Positions 1 to 11,098 are shown, counted from the stretch's first letter. The stretch is DNA of 64,000 nucleotides from Mycolicibacterium hodleri (GCF_025822245.1 NZ_JACKTL010000027.1:62001-126000); one strand, 5' to 3'. Notes: a model not told the origin generated them from the sequence alone. Made by a program: numbers and translations.

Positions 1-1616
<1,616 letters not shown>

Positions 1617-1660
1617 GACACCTCCGTTTCTGTCAGGGAAAAAGGTTTCTCGCGTTGTCC

Positions 1661-1686
1661 AACGCCGTTAAGGTTGAGTCTGTTCC
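1661..1686 (-). promoter_or_regulatory. sigma-H/E-like promoter of clpB
   Basis: Read on the minus strand there is GGAAC (1686-1682), 18 bases, then GTT (1663-1661). This matches the GGAAC/T...GTT pattern of mycobacterial SigH/SigE promoters. The expected transcript start would lie about 35 bases before the clpB GTG. The -35 element sits inside the HAIR-type operator, so HspR binding would block it. Confidence 0.5.
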
Positions 1687-1693
1687 GCTCAAG
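1673..1693. promoter_or_regulatory. HAIR-type HspR operator before clpB
   Basis: Plus strand GTTGAGT, 7 bases, GCTCAAG. The known HAIR consensus is CTTGAGT-N7-ACTCAAG, so 12 of 14 defined bases agree. It lies 57 bases upstream of the clpB start and overlaps the -35 region, the classical position for repression by HspR, whose gene is also in this window. Confidence 0.75.
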
Positions 1694-1716
1694 TCTGATC
1701 ACTTTGCGGCGATCCG

Positions 1717-4023
1717 TCAACTGCGGGTCGCCTGAGGGTCCAGGTTCGTCAACGTCTCGAGCAGTTCCGTGGCCGCGATCGGCGGACTGAAGTGATACCC
1801 CTGCGCCAGATCGCAGCCGTACTCCCGGAGCCGAGCGGCGACCGCCGCGCTCTCGACACCCTCGGCGACGCACGTCACCCCGAGGTCGTGGGCGAGCTCG
1901 ATCACGGCGCGCACGATGGAGGCGGTCCGACGATCCTCGAGGATCGGCATGACGAACTCCCGATCCAGCTTCACCTCGTCGACCGGAAGCTCCCGCAGAT
2001 AGTGCAGACCGCCGAACCCGCTGCCGAAGTCGTCGACCGACACGCGAATCCCGCACTCGCGCAAGCGTTCCAAGACCTGGCGCGCCCCGGGCACGTTCTG
2101 GATGACGAGTTCTTCGGTGATCTCCAGCGTCAGCTCGGTCGCCGCCAACCCGTGCCCACCGAGGGCCGCGATCAACCGGTCGGGCAGGTCGGCGTCGTCG
2201 AACGACGGCGCGAACAGGTTGACCGCCACCGGCACCGTCCGCCCGGCCCCTCGCCACTGCGCCGAGTCCGCAAAGACCAGGTCGAACACCAGCTCGGTCA
2301 TCGGCGCCATCAGGTCGTGACGACGCACCAGGGGGAGGAACTCGCCGGGGGTCAGCAGACCATGCTCCGGATGGGGCCACCGGACCAACGCCTCCACCCC
2401 GACGAGGTCCTGCGCACCGACTCTCAGGTCGACCTTCGGCTGGTACACCATCGACAGGTCACCGTGCTCGATCGCCGCCCGGAGGTCGCCGAGCAGTCCC
2501 AGTCGCGGGGCGTCGTCCTCGCCCTGCAGACCGCGCAGCGGTCCCGTGTCCGAGGCGAAGGTCACCACCCCGGAGCCACTGGTGCGCTTGGCCGCGTACA
2601 TCGCCAGGTCGGACTGCTTGAGCAACACCTCGGCCCGCAGATCGCGATCCCGCGCCTGGGCGACGGACAACCCCACGCTGGGTCGGATGGGCAGCAGGTG
2701 ACCGTCGACCAGGAAGGGTTGCTCGAAGGCGTCGACGACGCGCTGCGCGACGGAGTCGGGCGTCTCCGGACCCTTCTCGATCAGGATCGCGAACTCGTCG
2801 CCGCCCAGTCGCGCGATCGTGTCTCCGCTGCGCACGGCCGATCGGATCCGCGCCGCGACGTCCACCAGAAGCGCGTCACCCGCGGCATGGCCCAGTCCGT
2901 CGTTGACCAGCTTGAAGTCGTCGAGATCGAGGGTCAGGACCGCCAGCACCCCGAACAGCTCGCGCCGGTGCAGTTCGACGGCGTGGTGAAGTCGGTCGTT
3001 GAACAGGTACCGATTGGCGAGCCCGGTCAGCGGGTCCTGCAGCGCCTGCTCGGCGACGACGGCGAGCAGACGCTGATTGGAGCCCATCACCAGGAACTGC
3101 CGCAACATGACGACGACGACCAGCGCGACGGAGACCATCAGAACGACTGCGGACGCCGGCTTGGCGAGATCGGCGACCACGACCACCCCGGCCACCGACA
3201 GCGGTACGTAGGGCAACCAGAGGGTGTCGTGGACCGGGATGTGCCCGGCGCGCCGCTGGCCACAGCCGGCCAGTGCCCCCAGCCCCACCGCCAGCAACGA
3301 GGTCGCCCAGCCGAGGTCGAGCAGGTGAACGCCGCCGCGACCGCTGCCGGCGACGAGGTGATACAGCACGTCGTTGGAAATGGACATGAGCACGATGCCC
3401 ACGGTCAACGACGCGACCGACATCCGGATCGCGCCCTTTGCCCGCATCGTCACCAGCACGCCGACGGTGATGGCGACGAGGTCGAGAATCGGATAGGCCA
3501 CGCGGACGGCCAACACGACCGGATCGGTGCGACCGGCGTCGAACAGCTCCCGCAGCACGACGATCCACGCGATGAGGAACAGCGAGCCGGCGACCACCAG
3601 CCCGTCCATCAACAGGCGCATCGTCGACGACCCGGACGGTCCGACGTGCAGCAGCAACAGCGCCACGCACGTCGCGATCGGGAAGACGATGAAACCCGCG
3701 TCGGCCACCGAGGCGAACGGGACCCCGATGGCGCCCAACGGCGACCGAAGGTCCGAGCCGGCGATCGCGGCGATCCACGCGGCCGCTCCGATGCCCACGA
3801 ACACCCATGCCGCCCGCGCCCGCCCGCCGTTCGAGACCGCCGCCATCGAGGCGCACACCAAGGCGAACAACCCGAAGGCCGCGAAGGCCACACCGCTGAC
3901 GGTTCGCCCGGCGGCCGGGCTGATCGCCTGGCCCGTCAATCCCTGCACGACCGACCACGCGAGATAGACGCCCCAGAGGACGACGCCGATCGCCGCAGCG
4001 CGGCGAGGGTCTGGCAAAGTCAC
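1717..4023 (-). CDS. membrane GGDEF-EAL protein (cyclic di-GMP synthesis and breakdown)
   Basis: Predicted 768-residue inner-membrane protein. The N-terminal third is a run of about eight hydrophobic segments (MHYT/MASE-like sensor region), followed by a GGDEF domain with intact RLGGDEF near residue 406 and an EAL domain with GVEALVRW near residue 543. An inhibitory-site RxxD (RSGD) sits exactly five residues before GGDEF. EAL metal and catalytic residues (EITEEL, DDFGSG, K in VDEVKLDREF, EGVES) are all present, so both diguanylate cyclase and phosphodiesterase activity are possible. I chose the GTG at 4023, which follows a GGAGGGCGGGGGA ribosome site; an ATG 15 codons upstream (4068) is the alternative. 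It ends about 100 bases from clpB and is transcribed in the same direction. Confidence 0.9.
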   Translation of the reverse strand: MTLPDPRRAAAIGVVLWGVYLAWSVVQGLTGQAISPAAGRTVSGVAFAAFGLFALVCASMAAVSNGGRARAAWVFVGIGAAAWIAAIAGSDLRSPLGAIGVPFASVADAGFIVFPIATCVALLLLHVGPSGSSTMRLLMDGLVVAGSLFLIAWIVVLRELFDAGRTDPVVLAVRVAYPILDLVAITVGVLVTMRAKGAIRMSVASLTVGIVLMSISNDVLYHLVAGSGRGGVHLLDLGWATSLLAVGLGALAGCGQRRAGHIPVHDTLWLPYVPLSVAGVVVVADLAKPASAVVLMVSVALVVVVMLRQFLVMGSNQRLLAVVAEQALQDPLTGLANRYLFNDRLHHAVELHRRELFGVLAVLTLDLDDFKLVNDGLGHAAGDALLVDVAARIRSAVRSGDTIARLGGDEFAILIEKGPETPDSVAQRVVDAFEQPFLVDGHLLPIRPSVGLSVAQARDRDLRAEVLLKQSDLAMYAAKRTSGSGVVTFASDTGPLRGLQGEDDAPRLGLLGDLRAAIEHGDLSMVYQPKVDLRVGAQDLVGVEALVRWPHPEHGLLTPGEFLPLVRRHDLMAPMTELVFDLVFADSAQWRGAGRTVPVAVNLFAPSFDDADLPDRLIAALGGHGLAATELTLEITEELVIQNVPGARQVLERLRECGIRVSVDDFGSGFGGLHYLRELPVDEVKLDREFVMPILEDRRTASIVRAVIELAHDLGVTCVAEGVESAAVAARLREYGCDLAQGYHFSPPIAATELLETLTNLDPQATRS

Positions 4024-4252
4024 TCCCCCGCCCTCCCGGCAGATCCGACGCAGCACGAGCGTGGTCATTCGAGATAGTTCCAGAACTACAGCCACTTTAC
4101 GAACGCGACGGCGGCGAGTCTCGCCGGTGAACGCCCAGCAAAGGTCTGGGATCGTCCCGGAGACGTCGTGACGACGCGCGACGACCTGCGGGCTTCGCGC
4201 CGCCGACGGGGCCGAACGTGTTCCGGGTAGGCGTCTTACCCTGCGACGCAAG

Positions 4253-5392
4253 TCATTTGGCGTCTGCCGTGACGGGTTCCTCGTCCACTTCTTCTTCTGG
4301 GTGGTCCTCGTCTTCCTGCGGCGTCTCACCGGCACGCATACCCACCTGCTCGCCGTAGTAGCGGATGATCACCGCCCCGGTGGCCGCGACCGGCACGGCC
4401 AAGAAGGCGCCGATGATGCCGAACACCGTGCTGCCCAAGGTCACCGCGAGCAGCACGATCACCGCGTGCAGCTTCATCGACTTGGCCTGCAGCCACGGCT
4501 GCAGGACGTTGCCCTCGAGTTGCTGCACGGCGAGGATCAGCGCCAGCACGAGAAGGGCGTTGACCGGCCCGTTGGACACCAACGCGATCAGCACGGCGAG
4601 ACCGCCTGCGACGAACGCCCCGACGATGGGGACGAATCCACCGATGAAGGTGACGATGGCCAGCGCATAGGCCAGCGGCACCCCGAGGACCACCAGGCCG
4701 ATGCCGATGAGAACCGCGTCGACGAGGCTCACCAGGGCCTGCGTGCGGATGAAGCCGCCGAGGGTCGCCCAGCACCGGCTCAACACCTCGGCAAGGTGCG
4801 GCGCGGCCGGCATGCCGACACTCCGACGCAGCCACGGGATGAACTGCGGACCGTCCTTGAGCAGGAAGAACGTCACGACGATCGCGGTGAAGACCGTGAT
4901 GAGCGCCGACGCGGCCGCGCCGACGCCGGTGAACAGCCCCGAGGCGATCTGCGAGCTGCTGGAGTTCAACCAGTCGTTGATGGCCGCGACGCCCGAGTTC
5001 AGCTGTGCCTCGCTGACGTTCAGGGGCGGCCCGTCGAGCCAGTTGCGCACCTGGACGACGCCCGCCTGGGCCTGGTCGGCCAGCTCGACCGACTGCTCGA
5101 AGATGGCCGGCGCGACGGCCGCGACGAGGCCCGCGACGACGCCCACCGCGAGGAGCAGCACCAGTAGAACCGCGGCGGCCGGCGGCAGCCCCTTCTCGCG
5201 CAGCCACCGCACCGGCGGCCACAGCGCCGTGCAGACGATCAGCGCCAGCACCACCGGCAGGATGATCACCCAGGTCTTGCCCACCACCCAGCCGAGCACC
5301 CACAGGGCGGCCACCACCGCGATGAATTGCACCGCGACGGTTCCGCCCCGTCGCAAATGGGCAGCGTAGATCGAACCACGGGTGGGGGCCAT
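4253..5392 (-). CDS. AI-2E family / PerM-type membrane protein
   Basis: A 379-residue polytopic membrane protein of the AI-2E exporter/PerM permease family. It has the typical arrangement: paired N-terminal helices (VAVQFIAVVAALWVLGWVV and VIILPVVLALIVCTALWPPV), a third helix, a soluble amphipathic stretch with ANDWLN-like segments, then five C-terminal helices with the family pattern VLGVPLAYALAIVTFIGGFVPIVG. The C-terminus is a 30-residue acidic tail rich in Glu and Asp. Substrate cannot be read from sequence; family members move varied small molecules or ions. The preceding GGDEF-EAL gene is about 230 bases downstream on the same strand. Confidence 0.88.
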   Translation of the reverse strand: MAPTRGSIYAAHLRRGGTVAVQFIAVVAALWVLGWVVGKTWVIILPVVLALIVCTALWPPVRWLREKGLPPAAAVLLVLLLAVGVVAGLVAAVAPAIFEQSVELADQAQAGVVQVRNWLDGPPLNVSEAQLNSGVAAINDWLNSSSSQIASGLFTGVGAAASALITVFTAIVVTFFLLKDGPQFIPWLRRSVGMPAAPHLAEVLSRCWATLGGFIRTQALVSLVDAVLIGIGLVVLGVPLAYALAIVTFIGGFVPIVGAFVAGGLAVLIALVSNGPVNALLVLALILAVQQLEGNVLQPWLQAKSMKLHAVIVLLAVTLGSTVFGIIGAFLAVPVAATGAVIIRYYGEQVGMRAGETPQEDEDHPEEEVDEEPVTADAK

Positions 5393-5499
5393 GCCACGTC
5401 CTTACCCCACAACCGACGGTCCGTCACCTGACCGCTGGTAGTGATTCGTCCTCAGCGAACACCCTTCCGCCGCAGCCCAGGTCCAGCCATGATGTGGCC

Positions 5500-5814
5500 A
5501 TGGGCGAGATCATCCGCATCCATCCCGAACGACGGGAACCGGAGCCCCTCTGGCGCGAGGTGCTCGGGCGGAAGCTGCGTGAGCGCCGCGAAGACCAGGG
5601 CCGCCGACTGGTCGACGTCGCCGAGCGGGCCGGCATCTCACCGCAGTACCTGTCCGAGATCGAGCGCGGGCGCAAGGAGCCGTCGAGCGAGATGATTGCC
5701 GCCGTCTCCGGGGCGCTCGGCATCGAGTTGGCCCGACTGCTCGGCGGCATCTCGGCCGACCTGGGCCGTCCCACCGTCCATCGGTCCGCGGGCCCCACGC
5801 TGATGGCGGCTTAA
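5500..5814 (+). CDS. XRE/Cro-type helix-turn-helix regulator next to ClpP-like genes
   Basis: A protein of about 104 residues with a single Cro/XRE helix-turn-helix: [20 protein letters not shown], then [20 protein letters not shown] as the recognition part. It has the size and motif of small actinobacterial regulators of clp genes (ClgR, PopR), but whether it is one of these is inference from context. I use the ATG at 5500; a GTG two codons earlier (5494) is also possible. Its TAA overlaps the stop codon of the convergent ClpP-like gene (TTAA at 5811-5814). It starts divergently from the PerM-type gene, 107 bases away. Confidence 0.85.
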   Translation: MGEIIRIHPERREPEPLWREVLGRKLRERREDQGRRLVDVAERAGISPQYLSEIERGRKEPSSEMIAAVSGALGIELARLLGGISADLGRPTVHRSAGPTLMAA

Positions 5815-6401
5815 GCCCGCTGGTCGAGCACGTGGTCGGCCAGGCCGTAGCCCACCGCTCCGTGGGCGTCGAACACCCGGTCGCGGTCGGTGTCGTGCCG
5901 TAACTCCTCGACGGTGCGGCCGGTGTGCCTGGCGAGGATCGCCTCGAGTTGGCTTCGCACGCGCACCACCTCGTCGGCTTGCAGGATCAGGTCGGGAATG
6001 GTGCCGCGGCCCTGGGCGGCCGGCTGATGCAACACCACCCTCGAATGCGGCAGCACCGAACGTCGACCCGGCGTGCCCGCCGCGAGCAGCACCGCACCCG
6101 CGGCGACGGCCTGCCCAATGCACGTCGTGGCGACCGGCGCCCTGACGAAGCGCATGGTGTCGTAGATCGCCAGCATCGCGGCCAGGTCGCCGCCCTCGGA
6201 GTTGATGTAGAGGCTGATCTCCTGCTCCGGATTGTCGGCCTCCAGGTGAAGCAGCTGCGCAATGAGGGCGTTGGCGACGCCGGAGTCGATCGCGGTGCCG
6301 AGGTAGACGATCCGTTCCGTGAGCAGATGCGAATAGACGTCCATGATCCGTTCGCCGGCCGCATTGCGCACGAGGACGTTCGGGATGGTGTAGGTGCTCA
6401 C
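5811..6401 (-). CDS. ClpP-like protease subunit lacking the catalytic serine
   Basis: A 196-residue ClpP-fold protein, the second gene of a two-gene unit. The strand around the active site reads CIGQAVAAG where ClpP has GQAASMG: the nucleophile position (residue 100) is Ala, encoded GCC. The His (H125 in VVLHQP) and Asp (D174 in DRDRVF) of the triad remain. It should therefore fold and assemble but not cleave peptides, like the ClpR subunits of cyanobacteria. Its GTG start overlaps the upstream ClpP-like stop (GTGA), which implies translational coupling and probably a mixed complex. The mycobacterial housekeeping clpP1P2 are not in this window. Confidence 0.88.
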   Translation of the reverse strand: MSTYTIPNVLVRNAAGERIMDVYSHLLTERIVYLGTAIDSGVANALIAQLLHLEADNPEQEISLYINSEGGDLAAMLAIYDTMRFVRAPVATTCIGQAVAAGAVLLAAGTPGRRSVLPHSRVVLHQPAAQGRGTIPDLILQADEVVRVRSQLEAILARHTGRTVEELRHDTDRDRVFDAHGAVGYGLADHVLDQRA

Positions 6402-7009
6402 GCGGGTGCCCCAATCCCGAACTGGCGCTGGCGATTCGGTGCGACCTGGGCGAACGTCTCGACGACGCCGTCGACGAATCCGTAGGCGCGCGCCTGCTCG
6501 GCGGTGAACCAACGATCGTGCAGCGAGTCGGTGAAGATCCGCTCCACGTCTTGGCCGGTGTCCTCGGCGATGAGCCGCAGCACCGTGTCCCTGGTGTGCC
6601 GAAGGTCGTCGGCCTGAACCTCCACCTCGACCGCAGAGCCGGCGATGCCCGCCGAGCCCTGGTGCATCAGGATGCGTGCATGCGGAAGGGCGTAGCGCTT
6701 GCCCGGCGTGCCCGCCGACAGCAGGAACTGCCCGGCGCTGCAGGCCAATCCGAGTGCGAGGGTCGAGACGTCGCACGGCACCAGGCGCATCACGTCGCGG
6801 ATGGCGAGCATCGCCGGGACCGACCCGCCCGGTGAGTGAATCCACAGGGCGATGTCCTGGTCGGCGTCGTCGGTGGCGAGCGTCAGGATCTGCGTCGCGA
6901 GGACGGTTCCGTTGTCGTCGTCCAGCGGGCCGTCCAGAACGAGGACGCGCTTGCGAAAGAGGCCGTCACGCAGTCGTTGGGTGAACTGCGGCGGTTTGTC
7001 GTCGGTCAT
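6398..7009 (-). CDS. ClpP-like serine protease subunit with intact triad
   Basis: A 203-residue ClpP-family peptidase, first gene of the pair. The triad is complete: S91 in GLACSAG, H116 in ILMHQG, D165 in HDRWF. The SPGGSVPA substrate-binding strand and a YALPHAR segment are typical. The ATG at 7009 (MTDDKPPQ) is preferred; a longer in-frame extension has no family support. It lacks a propeptide of the mycobacterial ClpP1/ClpP2 type. A proteolytic core mixed with the serine-less partner is the simplest reading. Unfoldase partners would have to be encoded elsewhere; ClpB at the window edge lacks a known ClpP-docking loop. Confidence 0.9.
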   Translation of the reverse strand: MTDDKPPQFTQRLRDGLFRKRVLVLDGPLDDDNGTVLATQILTLATDDADQDIALWIHSPGGSVPAMLAIRDVMRLVPCDVSTLALGLACSAGQFLLSAGTPGKRYALPHARILMHQGSAGIAGSAVEVEVQADDLRHTRDTVLRLIAEDTGQDVERIFTDSLHDRWFTAEQARAYGFVDGVVETFAQVAPNRQRQFGIGAPA

Positions 7010-7141
7010 GCCTCGACGATGCCGCCACGGCAGCACCTTTGGCCGCTCGCGCTGCTCTCAGCAGAACGCCGTCAGCGCCCACCCCGCCGAGCTGGGCGGA
7101 AGAGTACGACCGGGAGGCCCGAGCTTGCTACGTTTACCGCG

Positions 7142-7792
7142 ATGCTGGCCGAACTGATCCCCTTGGCACTGGTGGTCGCCCTGTCACCCCTGTCGATCAT
7201 CCCGGGGGTCCTCGTGCTGCACTCACCCCGGCCGAGGCCGACGGGGTTGGCCTTCCTGGCCGGCTGGGTCGTGGGGTTGGCCGTCGTGACGCAGATCTTC
7301 GTGGAGGTGTCCAACGTTGTCGGCGGCGGTCTCGACAAACCTCCCAGCTGGGCCTCGTGGGTGCGCATCGTGGCCGGCGGTGCCCTGATCGTCTTCGGCG
7401 GCTACAAGTGGCTGACCCGGCGACGGTCGGAACATTCGCCGAAGTGGATGACCGGCTTCGCGACGATCACCCCGCGCAAGGCGTTGGTCACCGCGTTGGT
7501 GTTGGTCGTGGCCAACCCCAAGGTGTTGTTCATGTGTGCCGCAGCGGGTCTGGCGATCGGCACCGAGGGGCTGGGCCGCAAGGGGGCCGCCCTCGGTGTG
7601 TTCTTCTACGTCGCGATAGCCGCCTCGACGGTGGCGCTGCCGGTGCTCGCCTATGCGGTGTCCGGCGACCGGCTGCACCAACCTCTCACCCGGCTGAAGG
7701 ACTGGATGGAGGCTCAGCACGCCGCCCTCGTCGCCGGCATCCTCGTCGTGCTCGGCGTGTTGGTGCTCTACAAGGGCCTGCACGGGCTCTGA
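7142..7792 (+). CDS. GAP/Sap-family integral membrane protein
   Basis: A 216-residue, roughly six-helix membrane protein of the GAP (glycopeptidolipid/sulfolipid-1 addressing protein) family. It opens MLAELIPLALVVALSPLSII, contains the central conserved VVANPKVLFMCAAAGL block, and ends in a DWMEAQHAALVAGILVVLG-like last helix. Family members assist export of mycobacterial glycolipids; the particular lipid here is unknown. The ATG is chosen because upstream in-frame sequence belongs to the opposite-strand ClpP-like gene. It is followed 29 bases later by the flavohaemoglobin-like gene. Confidence 0.87.
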   Translation: MLAELIPLALVVALSPLSIIPGVLVLHSPRPRPTGLAFLAGWVVGLAVVTQIFVEVSNVVGGGLDKPPSWASWVRIVAGGALIVFGGYKWLTRRRSEHSPKWMTGFATITPRKALVTALVLVVANPKVLFMCAAAGLAIGTEGLGRKGAALGVFFYVAIAASTVALPVLAYAVSGDRLHQPLTRLKDWMEAQHAALVAGILVVLGVLVLYKGLHGL

Positions 7793-7821
7793 CCCTGGGC
7801 ACGCCCCTACACTCGAACGGC

Positions 7822-8988
7822 GTGGGACTCGACGATCGTGACGCGCTGGCGACGCTGCGCGACGCCTTCGATCCCGAGGCCGGCTCGGGTGAGCTGATCC
7901 ACCGCTTCTACACCCGCTGGTTCGCCGTCGACGGCGCGGTCCGCGACCTGTTCCCGCCCGACATGGACCGGCAGCGCACCGTGTTCGCCAAGGCCATGAC
8001 GTGGTTGTTCGGCGAGCTGATCGCCCAACGCGCCGACGAGCCCGTCGCCTTCCTCGCCCAGCTAGGTCGCGATCACCGCAAATACGGTGTCACGCAACGA
8101 CATTACGATTCCATGCAGGACGCGCTGCTGACCACGCTGCGCAGCCATCTCATCGAACGGTGGGACGACCGACTGGCCGACGCCGCGCAGCAGGCCGTGA
8201 TGCTGATCGTCGGGATCATGCGCGGTGCGGCCGACGCCGAGAAGGGGCCGCCCTTCGTCGACGGCAGCGTCGTCGACCACATCAGGGCCACCCGCGACGT
8301 GTCGGTGGTCCGGCTGCAACTGGACGAGCCGCTGCACTTCCACGCCGGCCAGTACGTGACGGTGCAGGTGCCGCAGTGGCCGCGGCGCTGGCGGTATCTG
8401 AGCCCCTCGATTCCGGCCGACCGCAGCGGCGCCATCGAGTTCCACGTGCGTTCGGTCGCCGGCGGCATGGTGAGCACCGCCATCGTCGGCGAGACCGCAC
8501 TCGGGGACCGCTGGCGGCTGTCCAACCCGCACGGCGCCATGCACGTCGACCGCAACGGCGGGGACGTGCTGATGGTGGCCGGTGGCACCGGTCTCGCACC
8601 GCTGCGGTCGATCATCATGAATCTCGCTCGCTGGGGCCAGAATCCGCGCGTGCACCTGTTCTTCGGCGCCAAGTACCCCTGCGACCTGTACGACCTGCAG
8701 ACGCTGTGGCAGGTCGCCTCGACCAACCCGTGGCTGTCGGTGACACCGGTGTCGGAGTACTCCTCCGATCCGCCGTGGGCGGCCGACTTCCCCCGCGTCG
8801 AACCTCCGCGCGGGCTGCACGTGCGCCAGACCGGGACGCTGCCCGAGGTGGTGACGCGATACGGCAGCTGGAGCGATCGACAGATCCTGGTGTGCGGCGG
8901 ACCGGCAATGGTCGCGGCGACGCGGGCGGCCCTGATCGCCAAGGGCGCCGATCCACGCCGCATCCAACACGATCCACTCGACGGTTGA
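7822..8988 (+). CDS. flavohaemoglobin-like globin/FAD/NAD oxidoreductase
   Basis: A 388-residue fusion: globin domain (residues 1-130, proximal His in GRDHRKYG), FAD-binding barrel (about 150-250, with FHAGQYVTVQVP and WRYLSPS) and NAD(P)-binding domain (GGTGLAPLRS, then CGGPAMV near the end). Length and order match M. tuberculosis Rv0385, described as a type II flavohaemoglobin acting in D-lactate oxidation rather than as a classical NO dioxygenase. The FAD motif here (RYLS) also departs from the usual RxYS of nitric-oxide dioxygenases. In M. tuberculosis the gene is also next to clpB (Rv0384c). Start is GTG at the first globin-compatible codon. Confidence 0.9.
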   Translation: MGLDDRDALATLRDAFDPEAGSGELIHRFYTRWFAVDGAVRDLFPPDMDRQRTVFAKAMTWLFGELIAQRADEPVAFLAQLGRDHRKYGVTQRHYDSMQDALLTTLRSHLIERWDDRLADAAQQAVMLIVGIMRGAADAEKGPPFVDGSVVDHIRATRDVSVVRLQLDEPLHFHAGQYVTVQVPQWPRRWRYLSPSIPADRSGAIEFHVRSVAGGMVSTAIVGETALGDRWRLSNPHGAMHVDRNGGDVLMVAGGTGLAPLRSIIMNLARWGQNPRVHLFFGAKYPCDLYDLQTLWQVASTNPWLSVTPVSEYSSDPPWAADFPRVEPPRGLHVRQTGTLPEVVTRYGSWSDRQILVCGGPAMVAATRAALIAKGADPRRIQHDPLDG

Positions 8989-9006
8989 GCGTGACAGAAT
9001 CGCCGG

Positions 9007-9909
9007 ATGTCCGAGTTCGAAGCCGTCACGCTGGCTGATCCGTCGTCGCCGCTCACCGCGACCGTCGTCCCCATGGCAGGCATGATCATCACGTCCCTGC
9101 GCGACGGGGACCACGAGTTCCTCGGCCAGCGGCGCGGCCTGGACGCCTACATCACCGCGGGCAAGACCATGGGCGTGCCCATCCTGTATCCGTGGGCAAA
9201 CCGCTTGAGCGCCAGCAAGTATGGGATCAACGGCGCCGTCGTGACGCTCACCCCGGGCACCGGCGGCGTGCGCACCGACGAGCATGGCGTGCCCATTCAC
9301 GGTGTCCTCACGGGCTACCCGGGCTGGCTGATCTCCGACCGGTCGGACAACGCGTTGACCGCCGTCTTGGATTACGGCGGGCGTCCCCGCCTGCTGGCGT
9401 CGTTCCCGTTTCCTCACGTGTTGACCCAACGCATGACGCTCGACGACCGCACCCTTACCGTCGAGACCACCGTGATGCCGACGACGGCCGCGTCCGTGCC
9501 GCTGTGCTTCGGCTATCACCCGTACGTCCAACTGCCCGGGGTTCCGCGCGCCGAGTGGACGCTGACCACCCCGAGCATGCGGCACCGGCCGGTCGACAAC
9601 TGGGGACTGCCGACCGGCGCCCACGACGACTGGGAGGGCGGCTCGAAGGTGCTGGGCGACACCGTCTACGACGACGGATTCGACGAGGTGCCGGAGGGTT
9701 CGGTGTTCTCCGTCTCCGGCGGGGACCGCCGCGTCGAGGTGGCGTTCCTCAAGGGCTATCCCGCCGCGCAGCTGTTCGCCCCGCCCACCGACGACGTCAT
9801 CGCAATCGAGCCGATGGCCGCACCGACTGACGCACTGCGGCGCGGCAACTACCGCTTCGCGGTCGCGGGCAAGCCGGAGACGACGAGGTTCTCGATCAGC
9901 GCTACCTGA
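9007..9909 (+). CDS. aldose 1-epimerase family protein
   Basis: A 300-residue galactose-mutarotase fold protein. Recognisable elements are the sugar-binding [10 protein letters not shown], the catalytic-His segment HGVPIHGVL (near residue 98), [11 protein letters not shown] (near 170) and the C-terminal Glu in [13 protein letters not shown]. These are the residues that interconvert alpha and beta anomers of free or phosphorylated hexoses. It starts 18 bases after the flavohaemoglobin-like gene and is probably co-transcribed. Its end overlaps the convergent GT87 gene by 8 bases. Confidence 0.9.
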   Translation: MSEFEAVTLADPSSPLTATVVPMAGMIITSLRDGDHEFLGQRRGLDAYITAGKTMGVPILYPWANRLSASKYGINGAVVTLTPGTGGVRTDEHGVPIHGVLTGYPGWLISDRSDNALTAVLDYGGRPRLLASFPFPHVLTQRMTLDDRTLTVETTVMPTTAASVPLCFGYHPYVQLPGVPRAEWTLTTPSMRHRPVDNWGLPTGAHDDWEGGSKVLGDTVYDDGFDEVPEGSVFSVSGGDRRVEVAFLKGYPAAQLFAPPTDDVIAIEPMAAPTDALRRGNYRFAVAGKPETTRFSISAT

Positions 9910-11098
9910 TCCCGCCCGCAGCGGTCGCGCGTCGCCCGGTCACCGCGATCCAGACCAGTGTCACCAGCGTCGCGACGACGTAAACCAAGCCAGCCCATGC
10001 CAAGTACCACGGCCGACTGATCTGCCAGAGACTCGGTTCGGCCGAGGCGAGCATGCTGGGGACACCGAGGAAGGTCACGAGCAGCCAACCCCACCCGAGG
10101 ATGCGGGCACCCGGGTGGTCGTGCCACGGCCCCCTCAGCAGCCAGATCGCCAGCGGCACCACCCACACCCAGTGGTGGATCCATGAGATCGGTGAGATCA
10201 GCAAGCCGAACAGCTGGACGACGAGCGCCGAACCCAACTGGTCGCGGGGCCCGGAGCCAGCCCCGAGTGCGCGCCACGCCAACAGAGCCAGGACCGCCGT
10301 GGCGGCGATCGCGCCGAGCACCAGGGTGCCTTCGCCGGCATCGTGGCCCAGGATTCGGGAGATCGCGCCTCGCCAGGACTGGTTGATCGCGATGCCGATC
10401 GGGTTGACGCTGGTGTCGCCCATCACCTGGGTGAAGTAATGGACCACTTGGTCGCCGACCACCAGGAAGGACAGTGCGACCGTCGCAAAGAAGACCACCG
10501 CCGAGAAGGCCGCGGCGGACCAGCGCCGGACTCCGAGGAAGTAGAGGCCGGTGATCGCCGGGGTCAGCTTCACACCGGCGGCCAACCCGACCAGCAGACC
10601 CGACAGCCACCAACGATTGGTGTACACGGCGTACAGCACGGCGAGCGTCAGGAAGACACCCACCTGTCCGAGCTGCACCGCGATGCGGACCGGCTCGAGC
10701 CAGACGACTCCTGCGGTCCAGAGCATGGCCGAGCGATGCGACCCGACGCCCACCATGCGCTGGCTGATCCAGACGATGGCGTACACCGCCACCAACATCG
10801 CCAGCTGCCACAGCAGCCCGGCGACTTCGACCGGCAGCACCGTGAGCGGCCAGAAGACGACGGCCGCGAACGGCGGATAGACGAACGGCAAGGGTTGGTC
10901 GGGCGACTGGGCCGAGTATGCGAAGGAGTACAGGGTCTCGGGGTGGCTCAGCGCGGCGCCGCCGAGCATGTAGACCCGGAAGTCGACGAGGTAGGGCTGG
11001 CTCGACATGGTCGCGCCGAGGAGCACCGCGACGCTGACCGCCAGCACCACCGGGGCGAACAACTGGTGGCGGTCGACTCGCGTGTGCGTGTCAGACAC
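9902..11098 (-). CDS. GT87 (DUF2029) polyprenyl-phosphate-mannose-type glycosyltransferase, paralogue 1
   Basis: A 398-residue GT-C membrane protein with about ten hydrophobic segments. The first periplasmic loop contains [20 protein letters not shown], with the Asp expected as catalytic residue, and [15 protein letters not shown], the family signature. PimE (Rv1159) and other mycobacterial alpha-mannosyltransferases that use polyprenyl-phosphate mannose belong to this family, so a role in PIM, lipomannan or arabinomannan branching is plausible; acceptor unknown. Its GTG start overlaps the end of paralogue 2 by 8 bases, so the two form one operon. Confidence 0.88.
   Translation of the reverse strand: MSDTHTRVDRHQLFAPVVLAVSVAVLLGATMSSQPYLVDFRVYMLGGAALSHPETLYSFAYSAQSPDQPLPFVYPPFAAVVFWPLTVLPVEVAGLLWQLAMLVAVYAIVWISQRMVGVGSHRSAMLWTAGVVWLEPVRIAVQLGQVGVFLTLAVLYAVYTNRWWLSGLLVGLAAGVKLTPAITGLYFLGVRRWSAAAFSAVVFFATVALSFLVVGDQVVHYFTQVMGDTSVNPIGIAINQSWRGAISRILGHDAGEGTLVLGAIAATAVLALLAWRALGAGSGPRDQLGSALVVQLFGLLISPISWIHHWVWVVPLAIWLLRGPWHDHPGARILGWGWLLVTFLGVPSMLASAEPSLWQISRPWYLAWAGLVYVVATLVTLVWIAVTGRRATAAGGIR

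Noticed and set aside
4024..4335. N-terminal extension of the GGDEF-EAL protein up to 4335
   Set aside because: The extension is a basic, motif-free stretch running into the PerM-type gene; the hydrophobic sensor region and a strong ribosome site begin at 4023.
7039..7821. Longer flavohaemoglobin with 260 extra N-terminal residues
   Set aside because: The extension is the shifted frame of the GAP-family gene; the globin domain starts cleanly at the GTG at 7822.
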